64,000 bases of DNA. Origin: Nonomuraea sp. PA05. GTDB taxonomy: Bacteria; Actinomycetota; Actinomycetes; Streptosporangiales; Streptosporangiaceae. Position 1 is the first letter of the stretch, and the number at the start of each line of letters is the position of its first letter. Below, in pieces: positions 49,320 through 57,837 of the stretch. Under the pieces are notes generated by a model. It saw nothing but the letters and a program-made list of their open reading frames with translations, did no database searches and was not told the origin of the DNA. The position numbers and the translations under genes are program-made. Location of the stretch: contig NZ_VSEY01000036.1 of assembly GCF_008086045.1 (NCBI RefSeq), positions 1 through 64,000 of the forward strand. Reading direction: 5' to 3'.

Positions 49320-50756
49320 TCAGACGGTCACGGAGGGCTGGGCCTCGGCGGCCGGCCGGTCGGCGGGGCGGCGCAGGACGGTGAGCGCCACCACGAACGC
49401 CGCCACCAGCAGCCCCGCGGAGATGGCGAACGCGAGCCGGTACCCGCCGGTGAGCGCGGCGGCCTCACCGGCCCCGGCCGCGAGCAGCTCGCCCGTACGA
49501 GAGGCGGCCATCGTGGACAGCACCGCCACCCCCACGGCCATGCCCACCTGCTGCGTCGTGTTGAACAATCCGGAGGCCAGCCCCGCGTCGCTGTCGCGGG
49601 CCCCGGACATGCCCAGCGTGGCCAGCGCCGGCAGCACCAGCCCGCCGCCCGAGATCAGCAGCATCGGAGGCAGCAGGTGGGTGAGGTAACCGGCGTCCAC
49701 GCTGACCCGGGTGAGCAGCAGCATCGCCGCGACGAGCAGCACCAGGCCGCCGATCAGCACCGTGCGGGCGCCGAACCGGGCGCTGAGGCGGGCGGAGACG
49801 AACAGCGAGATCGTGCCGATGCCGACCGCGGCGGGCAGCATGGCCAGGCCGGTCTCCAGGGCGCCGTAGCCCAGGACCCGCTGCATGTAGAGCGCCACGA
49901 GCACCTGGAAGGCGAACATGCCCGACAGGCTCAGCATCTGGGCGAGGTTGGCGCCCGCCACGTTGCGCGAGCGCAGGATCCGCAGCGGCATCAGCGGGGC
50001 CTTGGCGGTGGCCTGCCGTGCCACGAAGCCGCCGAGCAGGGCGATGGAGAGCGCACCGAGGCCCAGGGTGTGGGCGGCGAGCCAGCCGTACTCCTCGACC
50101 TTGACGACCGTGTAGATGCCCAGCATCAGGCCGGACGTCACGAGCAGGGCGCCGATCACGTCGGCCCCGGCCGACAGGCCTGCGCCGCGGTCGGCGGGCA
50201 GCGCCGGCAGTGCGAGCAGGATGGTGACCAAACCGATCGGCACGTTGATGAAGAAGATCCACGGCCAGCTCAGCACGTCGGTCAGCACACCGCCCACCAC
50301 CTGCCCGATGGATGCGCCGGCGGCCCCGGTGAAGCTGAAGATCGCGATCGCCTTGCCGCGTTCGGCCGGCTCCGTGAACAGCGTCACCAGGATGCCCAGG
50401 ACCACGGCGGAGGCCAGCGCGCTGCCCACGCCCTGGAGGAAACGGGCGGCGATCAGCAGACCGGCGTCGGTGGCCGCGCCCGCCAGCACGGAGGCGGCCG
50501 TGAAGACCGCGTTCCCGGCCAGGAACATCGCCCGCCGCCCGATCAGGTCGCCCAGCCGGCCCGCCAGGAGCAGCAGGCCGCCGAAGGGGATCAGGTAGGC
50601 GTTGACGATCCAGCTCAGCCCGGCGGCCGAGAAGTCCAGATCCTGCTGGATGGCCGGCATCGCCACCGTCACGATGCTGCCGTCCAGAACCGTCATCAGT
50701 CCGGTCGCGGACAGCACGCCCAGTGCGGTCCAGCGCGAATTGAGCACATTAGACAT
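49320..50756 (-). CDS. MFS exporter, DHA2 (EmrB/QacA) family
   Basis: The 478-residue protein has 14 membrane helices and DHA2 motifs: MTVLDGSIVTVAMPAIQQDL, GRLGDLIGRR, and RFLQGVGSALASAVVLGILV. Such pumps export drugs or dyes by proton antiport. ATG 50756 follows GGGAG. A MarR gene is upstream on the same strand, with an 8-bp inverted repeat between, so MarR probably controls the pump. Confidence 0.92.
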   Translation of the reverse strand: MSNVLNSRWTALGVLSATGLMTVLDGSIVTVAMPAIQQDLDFSAAGLSWIVNAYLIPFGGLLLLAGRLGDLIGRRAMFLAGNAVFTAASVLAGAATDAGLLIAARFLQGVGSALASAVVLGILVTLFTEPAERGKAIAIFSFTGAAGASIGQVVGGVLTDVLSWPWIFFINVPIGLVTILLALPALPADRGAGLSAGADVIGALLVTSGLMLGIYTVVKVEEYGWLAAHTLGLGALSIALLGGFVARQATAKAPLMPLRILRSRNVAGANLAQMLSLSGMFAFQVLVALYMQRVLGYGALETGLAMLPAAVGIGTISLFVSARLSARFGARTVLIGGLVLLVAAMLLLTRVSVDAGYLTHLLPPMLLISGGGLVLPALATLGMSGARDSDAGLASGLFNTTQQVGMAVGVAVLSTMAASRTGELLAAGAGEAAALTGGYRLAFAISAGLLVAAFVVALTVLRRPADRPAAEAQPSVTV

Positions 50757-50757
50757 T

Positions 50758-50790
50758 GGTCTCTCCCGTCTCAGGTCGACAAGAGAGACC
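50758..50790. promoter_or_regulatory. Inverted repeat before the MFS gene
   Basis: GGTCTCTC (50758-50765) and GAGAGACC (50783-50790) are perfect arms across 17 bases, right at the MFS start. It could be a MarR operator or an mRNA hairpin that hides the ribosome site. Confidence 0.5.
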
Positions 50791-50828
50791 GTAGCAGATA
50801 GTTCCGTTACAGACGATCCTTTTCGGAC

Positions 50829-51317
50829 TTACTTTGCGCGCTCCCGCGCCCTGCGGGCCTGCTGCGTGCCCTCGGCGGCGGTCGCCAGATGCCCGCCGAC
50901 CAGGCGGTTCAGGGCGCGGACGAGCACTTTGCGCTCGTCGTCGGGCAGCGTCTCGAGCGCTGCCCTGTGCACGCCGTCCACGATCTGCTGGCTGCGCCTG
51001 GCGACCTCGGCGCCCGCCTCGGTGACCGCGATGATCCTCGCCCGCCGGTCGGTGCTGGACGGGCGGCGCTCGGCGTAGCCGGCCTTCTCCAGCGCGTCCA
51101 CGGTCACCACCATCGTGGTCTTGTCCATGTCGCCGATCTCGGCAAGCTGGATCTGCGTGCGTTCCTCCTCCAAGGCGTGCACCAGCACGCAGTGCATGCG
51201 CGCCGTCAGCCCGATCTCGGCCAGCGCCGCCGACATCTGCGTGCGCAGCACGTGGCCCGTGTGGTCGAGGAGGAAGGACAGGTCTGTTTCTGTACGCGCG
51301 GGAGCCATCGCTGTCAT
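50829..51317 (-). CDS. MarR-family regulator of the MFS exporter
   Basis: The 162-residue protein has a winged helix (IQLAEIGDMDKTTMVVTVDA, LEKAGYAERRPSSTDRRARI) and helical ends. ATG 51317 or ATG 51308 may be the start. The pump gene lies 72 bases downstream. The gene is divergent from the oxidoreductase at 51407. Confidence 0.88.
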   Translation of the reverse strand: MTAMAPARTETDLSFLLDHTGHVLRTQMSAALAEIGLTARMHCVLVHALEEERTQIQLAEIGDMDKTTMVVTVDALEKAGYAERRPSSTDRRARIIAVTEAGAEVARRSQQIVDGVHRAALETLPDDERKVLVRALNRLVGGHLATAAEGTQQARRARERAK

Positions 51318-51406
51318 GCCTGCCAGCCTACCCAAACCATCCCGCTGGAGATTATCTGCGAGAGGACGATCGACTCGGCGGTCTCCGGGCCGGGTAGGAG
51401 CCGGGC

Positions 51407-52315
51407 ATGGCGAAGGCAGTGCGATTCGACGAGTACGGCGGCCCTGACGTCCTGCGCGTGGCCGACGTCCCGATCCCCGAGCCCGCGGCCGGCCAGGTGC
51501 TGGTCCAGGTCAAGGCCGCGGCCGTCAACCCCGGCGAGGCGAAGATCCGCCAAGGGCTGCTGCACGACCGGTGGCCCGCCACGTTCCCGTCGGGCGAGGG
51601 CAGCGACCTGGCCGGGATCGTCGTCAGGACCGGCCCTGACGTGACCGGCCCCGCGCCGGGCAGCGAGGTCATCGGCTTCACCGACGCCCGCGCCAGCCAC
51701 GCCGAGTACGTCCTCGTGCAGGCCGGCGACCTCACGCCCAAGCCGGAGAACGTGCCGTGGGAGGTGGCCGGGTCGCTGGCCATCGCGGGGTGCACGGCCT
51801 GGGCGGCGGTGCGCGCGGTCTCGCCGCGGCCGGGCGACACGGTGGCGGTGTCGGGCGCGGCGGGCGGTGTCGGCTCGATCGCCGTCCAGCTCGCCAGGCG
51901 GGCCGGGGCCGAGGTGATCGGCATCGCCGGGCCCGCCCATCACGAGTGGCTGGCCGCGCACGGCGTCCGGGCCGTCGCCTACGGGGACGGCCTGGAGGAA
52001 CGGCTGCGCGAGGCCCGTGTCGACGCGTTCGTCGACACCTACGGCGACGGGTACGTGGCGCTCGCCGTCGAGCTGGGGGTGCCGCCGGAGCGCGTCAACA
52101 CGATCGCGGACTTCGCCGCCGTGGCCAAGTACGGGGTGAAGGCCGACGGCAGCTCCGTCAAGAACGCGGGGCTGCTGGCCGAGCTCGCCGCGCTGGTGGC
52201 CGCTGGGGAGCTGGAGGTGCCGATCGCGGCCACGTACCGGCTGGACGATGTTCGTGCCGCGTTCGAACGGCTGGAGCGGGGGCACCTCCGCGGCAAGATC
52301 GTCCTGCTGCCCTGA
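51407..52315 (+). CDS. NADP-dependent zinc-free quinone oxidoreductase-type MDR
   Basis: The 302-residue protein has MDR features: GYGGPDVL-type start (DEYGGPDVLRVADVPIPEPA), AVNPGEAKIRQG, and the cofactor site VSGAAGGVGSIAVQLARRAG. It lacks zinc-binding cysteines, as in quinone oxidoreductases. AGGAG precedes ATG 51407. A MarR/MFS unit diverges from it and may share regulation. Substrate unknown. Confidence 0.9.
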   Translation: MAKAVRFDEYGGPDVLRVADVPIPEPAAGQVLVQVKAAAVNPGEAKIRQGLLHDRWPATFPSGEGSDLAGIVVRTGPDVTGPAPGSEVIGFTDARASHAEYVLVQAGDLTPKPENVPWEVAGSLAIAGCTAWAAVRAVSPRPGDTVAVSGAAGGVGSIAVQLARRAGAEVIGIAGPAHHEWLAAHGVRAVAYGDGLEERLREARVDAFVDTYGDGYVALAVELGVPPERVNTIADFAAVAKYGVKADGSSVKNAGLLAELAALVAAGELEVPIAATYRLDDVRAAFERLERGHLRGKIVLLP

Positions 52316-52367
52316 GTGCTGCGCTCGCGCTTCAGCACGGGGTGTCCTTCGGCGTCCGGAGCCGGGC

Positions 52368-53381
52368 TCAGGCGGCGGGTGGTGCGGTGCTTTCGCGGAT
52401 GATGAGTTCGGTGGCCAGTTCGACGCGGTTTTGTGGCAGGGGTTGGCCGTGGGCGAGGGTGAGGAGCATGGTGGTGGCTGCGGCGGCCATGTCGGTGAGG
52501 GGCTGGCGGATGGTGGTGAGTGGGGGGATGGTCCATTGGATGGAGGGCATGTCGTCGAAGCCGATGACGCTGAGGTCGTGGGGGATGCGCAGGCCGAGGT
52601 GGTGGGCGGCGTGGTAGGTGCCGATGGCTTGGCCGTCGTTGGTGGCGAAGATGGCGGTGGGTGGGTCGGGGAGCTGGAGGAGGTGGTGTGCTGTGGTTTG
52701 GCCGGCGTGGATGTGGAAGTCGCCGTGGCCGATGAGGGCGGGGTCGGCGGGCAGGCCGGCGAGGTCGAGGGCGGTGCGGTAGCCGTCGAGGCGGGCGCGG
52801 CTGGCCAGGGCGTTGTCGGGGCCGGTGATGATGGCGATGCGGCGGTGGCCGAGTTCGAGGAGGTGGCGGGTGGCGGTGAGGCCGCCGTTCCAGTTGCCGG
52901 CGCCGACGGAGGGGATGGTGCGGGCGGGTGTGTCGGCGGGGTCGAGCAGGACGAGGGGGATGTCGCGGTGGGTGAGTTGCTGGTGCTGGGGTTCGGTGAG
53001 GCCGGAGAAGACGGCGATGACGCCGGTGGGGCGGCGGCGCAGGACGCCTTCCAGCCAGGTGTCGGCGGCGTGGGGGTCGCGGCGTAGGTCGGAGATGCTG
53101 ACGGTGAGGTCGTGTGCGCGGGCGATCTGGGCGACGCCTTTGGTGATTTCGACGGGGTAGTCGCCTTCGAGGGCGTGGAAGACGAGTTCGATCAGGCCGG
53201 TGGGGGTGGAGCGGCGGCGTTGGCGGCGGTAGCCGTGCCGGCGGATGAGTTCTTCGACGGCGGCGCGGGTTTCTGCGGAGACTTCGGAGCGGCCGTTGAC
53301 GACCTTGGAGACCGTCGCGGTGGAGACGCCGGCCAGTTCGGCGAGCTGGGCGATGGTGAGGGGGGACGACTCCGTGGTCAT
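52368..53381 (-). CDS. LacI-family regulator of the sugar-transport cluster
   Basis: The 337-residue protein has the LacI HTH (TIAQLAELAGVSTATVSKVV) at residues 9-28 and a sugar-binding domain (GLIELVFHALEGDYPVEITK, VIGFDDMPSIQWTIPPLTTI). It uses GAA far more than GAG and C-ending codons, making the plus strand G/T-rich, unlike neighbours. It is divergent from nothing close by; the ABC-transporter genes start on the same strand upstream, so it probably responds to their substrate. Confidence 0.9.
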   Translation of the reverse strand: MTTESSPLTIAQLAELAGVSTATVSKVVNGRSEVSAETRAAVEELIRRHGYRRQRRRSTPTGLIELVFHALEGDYPVEITKGVAQIARAHDLTVSISDLRRDPHAADTWLEGVLRRRPTGVIAVFSGLTEPQHQQLTHRDIPLVLLDPADTPARTIPSVGAGNWNGGLTATRHLLELGHRRIAIITGPDNALASRARLDGYRTALDLAGLPADPALIGHGDFHIHAGQTTAHHLLQLPDPPTAIFATNDGQAIGTYHAAHHLGLRIPHDLSVIGFDDMPSIQWTIPPLTTIRQPLTDMAAAATTMLLTLAHGQPLPQNRVELATELIIRESTAPPAA

Positions 53382-53471
53382 GGCGGCAGTCTAGCCACCG
53401 GCCGTGCGGGCGGCCCGCCGTCGCTCGACGGCCGCCCGCGAACCGTCAGTGCCGCCATCTCGCCGGTATGT

Positions 53472-54314
53472 TCACTTTCCGCTCCCCAGGGTCATCCCTT
53501 CGATGATCCGCCGGCCGAGCCAGACATAGATGATCAGCAGCGGCAGGATGACGATCCCGAGCGCGGCGAACAACCCGCCCCAGTCGGCCCCGCTGTACTG
53601 CACCCGCGTCAGGAACCCGAGCAACGCCAGCGGAAGCGTCTGCTGCGCCGGATCCTGCAAGAAGATCAGCGACAGCAACCCCTCGGACCAGTGCTGGATG
53701 ACGTTGAGGATCAGCAGCGTGACGATCCCGGAGCGAGCGAGCGGCAGCATGATCTGCCAGTACGTACGCCACGGCGTCGCCCCGTCGATGGCCGCGGCCT
53801 CCTCCAGATCGCCCGGCAGGTTACGGAAGAAGGCCGTCAGGAAGAACACGGCGAACGGCACGGACGTCGCCACGTAGACGATGATCAGACCGCTGAGACT
53901 GTTGACCAGCCCCACCTGCGACAACGCCACGAACAGCGGCAACATGATGGCCTGCACCGGGATGCCGAGACCCAGCGCGAAGAACGACGTCAGCGGCGAC
54001 GCGCTCCTGGTGCGGAAGCGGCTGAGCGCGTAGGCGGCGGGCGCGGCGATGGCGACGGTGCCCGCCGCGGTGGCGGCGACCACGACCACGGTCCGCAGGA
54101 TGGCCGGCCCGAACTCGCTGACCTGCCAGGCGCGGGCCCAGTTGTCGAACTGCCACGTGGCGGGCAGCGAGAAGGGGCTGGCGAAGATCTCCTTGGCCGT
54201 CTTGAGCGAGGAGAGCAGCATCCACAGCAGCACCAGGACGTCGAACGCCACGACGAGCCAGACGACGGCGAACCCGGCGTGCCGCGGGCGCAGGCGGAGG
54301 GGGACAGGGGCCAT
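53472..54314 (-). CDS. Sugar ABC transporter permease, MalG type
   Basis: The 280-residue protein has six membrane helices and the EAA loop EEAAAIDGATPWRTYWQIML typical of carbohydrate-uptake permeases. ATG 54314 lies two bases after the upstream permease stop, so it is the last gene of the transporter operon. No ATPase gene is in the window; such systems often share a common MsiK-type ATPase. Confidence 0.92.
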   Translation of the reverse strand: MAPVPLRLRPRHAGFAVVWLVVAFDVLVLLWMLLSSLKTAKEIFASPFSLPATWQFDNWARAWQVSEFGPAILRTVVVVAATAAGTVAIAAPAAYALSRFRTRSASPLTSFFALGLGIPVQAIMLPLFVALSQVGLVNSLSGLIIVYVATSVPFAVFFLTAFFRNLPGDLEEAAAIDGATPWRTYWQIMLPLARSGIVTLLILNVIQHWSEGLLSLIFLQDPAQQTLPLALLGFLTRVQYSGADWGGLFAALGIVILPLLIIYVWLGRRIIEGMTLGSGK

Positions 54315-54316
54315 GG

Positions 54317-55258
54317 TCAGTACTCCAGGCTGTCGCGGCGGGTGACCCGCCTGGTCAGCAGGGTCAGCACGACGATGAGGACGAGCGTCACCACCGTGGC
54401 CGCCGCCGACGCGCCGAACCTGGACTCGCCGGTCGGCTGGAACGCCTCGGCGTAGGCGTACAGCGACAGCGTCCAGGCCTTGGTCGTCGGCACCGAGCCG
54501 GCCGCCCCCGCGAACACGTAGATGAACTCGAAGATCTTGATGGCGCTGATCGCCCAGAGCGTCGCGCTCACCGCGACCGCGTCCCACATCAGCGGCAGGG
54601 TGATGGCGCGGAACTTCTGCCACGACGTGGCGCCCTCCAGATCGGCCGCCTCGTACAGGTAGGCAGGGATGCGGTCGACGGCCGCCATCAGGATGGTGGT
54701 GTAGAAGCCGGTGTTCACCCAGACGAGGCCCGCGCAGATGACGAAGAACAGGTTGTCGTCCGACAGCCACCGGGGGACCGCGTCGAGGCCCATCGCGCCG
54801 AGCAGCCCATTGATCAGGCCGTCCGCCTGGAACAGGAAGCCCCACAGGATCGAGATGGCCAGCGCCGAGACCGCGTTGGGGAAGAAGATGACCGCGCGGA
54901 CGAACTTGCGTCCCGCCATCTCCCGCAGCAGCACCGTCAGCCCGAAGCTGAACAGGAACGTCAGCGCGCCCACCCCGAACAGGATGAGCATGGTGTTGAC
55001 CAGCGACGAGGCGAAGACGTCGTCGTACCAGAGCCTGCGGTAGTTGGCCAGGCCCACCCACTCGATCGGTCCTGAGCCCGCCCACTTGGTGAAGCTCAGC
55101 GCCACCGTGAGCAGGCCGGGCAGCATGAACACCGCCACGTAGACGACCAGCGCGGGCAGCACGAGCGGCCAGTAGAGCCGCCGCCTGGAGCGGGCCAGCG
55201 GGCTGGACTCCGCGGCGGCGGCCCGCGCCACCGGGACGGGGACGGCCTCGACCGCCAT
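54317..55258 (-). CDS. Sugar ABC transporter permease, MalF type
   Basis: The 313-residue protein has six helices, and EAA motif YEAADLEGATSWQKFRAITL in the cytoplasmic loop. ATG 55258 overlaps the stop of the binding-protein gene (ATGA), so translation is coupled. The N-terminus has a low-complexity Ala/Val/Pro stretch before the first helix. Confidence 0.92.
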   Translation of the reverse strand: MAVEAVPVPVARAAAAESSPLARSRRRLYWPLVLPALVVYVAVFMLPGLLTVALSFTKWAGSGPIEWVGLANYRRLWYDDVFASSLVNTMLILFGVGALTFLFSFGLTVLLREMAGRKFVRAVIFFPNAVSALAISILWGFLFQADGLINGLLGAMGLDAVPRWLSDDNLFFVICAGLVWVNTGFYTTILMAAVDRIPAYLYEAADLEGATSWQKFRAITLPLMWDAVAVSATLWAISAIKIFEFIYVFAGAAGSVPTTKAWTLSLYAYAEAFQPTGESRFGASAAATVVTLVLIVVLTLLTRRVTRRDSLEY

Positions 55259-56550
55259 CAGGCGTTGACCTTCCACCACTCGACGGTCTCGGTCTTGAGC
55301 CGCGCCACGAACTGCGCGCCCGTGAGCCTGCCGGACAGGATCTCCTTCGACAGCGGGTTGAAGATCTTGGTCTCCCAGTCGCCCATGCCGCGCACCCCGT
55401 CCAGCGCGAAGTGCGCCGCGGTCGCCGAGCCGAGCGCCTTCTTGGTGTCGGCCAGCTCCGGCGGGGTGGTGGTGTCGGTGCGGGCGCTGAGCACCTTGTC
55501 CTCGGCCGGGATGCGGTCCATCCACTTCTTGTTCAGGAAGTAGGCGATGAACTTCCCGGCCTGCTCGGCGTGCCGGGACTTCGCCGGAACCGCGAAGCCG
55601 TACAGGGTCGTCTCCTGGGAGTCGAAGCCGGACTCGGTCTCGGGGAAGGGGAAGGAGCGGTACTCGAAGCCCTCGCCGGCGACCTCGCCGGTCTCGCTGG
55701 GCGCCCAGGTGCCCATGAACAGCAGGTCGGACTCGCCCTGCGCCCACTTCTGCTGGATCGCGGGGAACTTGCTGGCGTCCCAGCCGTCGGCCCAGAGGCT
55801 GCCCTTGCCGAGCCGCTCCATGTAGGCGGCGGCCTTGAGCACCCTGGGGTCGTCGAACCCGGCGCCGCTCTTGTCCTGGAGCACCTTGGCCAGCCCGCCG
55901 GGGCCGAGCTCGCGGATCAGCAGGGTCGCGGTCCACTTGGGCGGGTAGCCCGCCACGTCGCCGTCGAGGGCGAGGGGGGTCCTGCCCTTCCGCTTCAGCT
56001 CACCGGCCACGGCCAGCAACTCGTCGAAGGTGCGCGGCGGCTGCTCGGCCAGCTCGGGGTGCCGCTTGGCGTCGTAGAAGACCTGCCAGGAGTGGACGGC
56101 GACCGGCACCAGGTACTTGGCGCCGCCGTCGGTGATGAGCCGCTCGTAGGTGTCGGGCACCACGTCGGCGACCGTCCTGGTCTCGCCGGGGATGGTGGCG
56201 GCGTACACGCCGGACAGGTCGGCGGCGTTGCCGGTCGCTTGCAGCATGTTGAGCACGTTGAACGCGGCGCCGTCCACCAGGTCGGCGCCGACGTTGCCGC
56301 CGACCAGCGTCGGCTGCAGCTTCTTGAGGTTCTCGCGGCCCTGGAAGACCACGTTGACCTTGATCCCGGTCTCCTTGGTGAACGCGGTGGCCGCGTCCTG
56401 CACGATCTTGGCGCGGACCTCGTCCTGCTTGTACATCGACCAGTAGGTGAACTCCGCGGCGGCGCCGGCTTCGCCGTCCGTGCCGCCGCACGCTGTGGTG
56501 CTCAGGAGGAGTACGGCGAGGGCGGCTGTGCCCGGGGTGTGGAGTCTCAT
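55258..56550 (-). CDS. Sugar-binding lipoprotein of the ABC transporter
   Basis: The 430-residue protein has a lipobox LLLSTTACGG near residue 21 and the family-1 solute-binding fold (FTYWSMYKQDEVRAKIVQDA, FQGRENLKKLQPTLVGG, GTWAPSETGE). ATG 56550 starts the signal sequence; a longer start at 56604 is less likely. First gene of the permease operon, divergent from a GntR/LacI regulator whose operator palindrome is at 56631. Confidence 0.92.
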   Translation of the reverse strand: MRLHTPGTAALAVLLLSTTACGGTDGEAGAAAEFTYWSMYKQDEVRAKIVQDAATAFTKETGIKVNVVFQGRENLKKLQPTLVGGNVGADLVDGAAFNVLNMLQATGNAADLSGVYAATIPGETRTVADVVPDTYERLITDGGAKYLVPVAVHSWQVFYDAKRHPELAEQPPRTFDELLAVAGELKRKGRTPLALDGDVAGYPPKWTATLLIRELGPGGLAKVLQDKSGAGFDDPRVLKAAAYMERLGKGSLWADGWDASKFPAIQQKWAQGESDLLFMGTWAPSETGEVAGEGFEYRSFPFPETESGFDSQETTLYGFAVPAKSRHAEQAGKFIAYFLNKKWMDRIPAEDKVLSARTDTTTPPELADTKKALGSATAAHFALDGVRGMGDWETKIFNPLSKEILSGRLTGAQFVARLKTETVEWWKVNA

Positions 56551-56609
56551 CGCGGAACCACCGTTGCTTGCGGGAACGTTGTGGAGGATTCTGCGCAGAT
56601 TCATCCGCT

Positions 56610-56646
56610 AGGGTCAACACATTCATAGGAATGAATCTTGTCGTTA
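56610..56646. promoter_or_regulatory. Operator region between the transporter and GntR-type gene
   Basis: ATTCAT-AGGA-ATGAAT (56631-56646) and TCTGCGCAGA (56610-56619) are palindromes. On the minus strand TTGACC and CAGAAT sit 18 bases apart between them, a plausible promoter for the transporter operon, so a regulator at ATTCAT could block it. Confidence 0.55.
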
Positions 56647-56723
56647 CTGAGGCGATACAACCCTGCGGGCCGCTCAGGCGCCGGGGCGCCGCCGAAGTCG
56701 GCCACAATGCCCACGGAGGTGGC

Positions 56724-57779
56724 ATGAACGAACGCAGGCAGAAGTTCCGCGTGCTCGCGGACGAGCTGCGCCGGGGCATCGCGGAGGTGCGGTGGCCGGA
56801 GGGCCGCCTGCCCACCGAGCAGCAGCTCGCCAAGGAGCAGGAGGTCAGTCTCAACACCGTGCGCAGGGCGATCGACCTGCTGGTCAGCGAGGGGCTCGTC
56901 TACCGCAAGCAGGGGTCGGGCACCTACGTGAAGCACGACGTGCCGGCGGCGGGGCCGGTGATCGGGGTGGCCGTGCCCTCGATGACGTACTACTACCCGC
57001 GCATCATCGCGGGCATCGAGGAGGAGCTGTCGGCGCGGGGCTGCCAGATGCTGCTGCGCAGCACCGGCTACGACGCCGCGCAGGAGGAGAAGGGCGTCGA
57101 GGGCATGCTGGCCGCCGGGGCCGAGGCCCTGCTGCTGGTGCCCGAGCTGGGGCGGCGGCCCGACGCGCACGCCTACCTCGACGCGCTGCCGCTGCCCACG
57201 GTGCTGGTCGAGCGCAGGCTGCGGTCGGGCGGCGACGTCTACGAGTTCGTCTGCTCCAACCACGGGGCCGGCGGCTACCTCGGCGCGCGCCACCTGCTCT
57301 CGCTCGGGCACACCGCCATCGCCTACATGGCGCGTACCAGCCCGCACTCCGAGCAGGTCGTCCAGGGCTTCACACAGGCGCTGGCCGACAGCGACCTCGC
57401 CCCGGCGGCCGAGCGGACGCTGCCGCGCTGGAGCGCGGCCGACGCGGAGGACTACCTCGGCGTGCTGCTCGACGCCGGCGCGACGGCGGCGATCTGCTTC
57501 GCCGACCGGGAGGCGACGCTCCTGGTCGGCGCGGCGCTGCGGCGAGGCCTGCGGGTGCCGGGCGACCTGTCGGTGATCGGCTACGACGACGAGGTGGCCG
57601 ACCTGTCGGAGGTGCCGCTCACCGCGATCTCCCCGGCCAAGGCCGACGTCGGCAGGCTGGCCGTGGACACGATCCTGCACCGTCTGGCCCGCCCGGATGC
57701 CCCGCTCCGGCAGCACCTCATCGTGCCCCGCCTGGTGATCCGCGACTCGACCGGAAGTCCTTCCATGAAGAAGGGTTGA
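56724..57779 (+). CDS. GntR-type HTH with LacI-type sugar-binding domain
   Basis: The 351-residue protein has a GntR winged helix at residues 5-70 (LPTEQQLAKEQEVSLNTVRR, GLVYRKQGSGTYVK) and a periplasmic-binding-like effector domain (VIGVAVPSMTYYYPRIIAGI, SVIGYDDEVADLSEVPLTAI), as in AraR. GGAGGTGGC precedes ATG 56724. It is divergent from the sugar-binding lipoprotein and precedes the Gfo/Idh and sulfatase genes, so it likely controls both sides. Confidence 0.92.
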   Translation: MNERRQKFRVLADELRRGIAEVRWPEGRLPTEQQLAKEQEVSLNTVRRAIDLLVSEGLVYRKQGSGTYVKHDVPAAGPVIGVAVPSMTYYYPRIIAGIEEELSARGCQMLLRSTGYDAAQEEKGVEGMLAAGAEALLLVPELGRRPDAHAYLDALPLPTVLVERRLRSGGDVYEFVCSNHGAGGYLGARHLLSLGHTAIAYMARTSPHSEQVVQGFTQALADSDLAPAAERTLPRWSAADAEDYLGVLLDAGATAAICFADREATLLVGAALRRGLRVPGDLSVIGYDDEVADLSEVPLTAISPAKADVGRLAVDTILHRLARPDAPLRQHLIVPRLVIRDSTGSPSMKKG

Positions 57780-57837
57780 ATTTAAGGATGACTTCGGTCA
57801 AGGTAATCACGCCGACCCCCCGACGTGAAGGAAAGCG

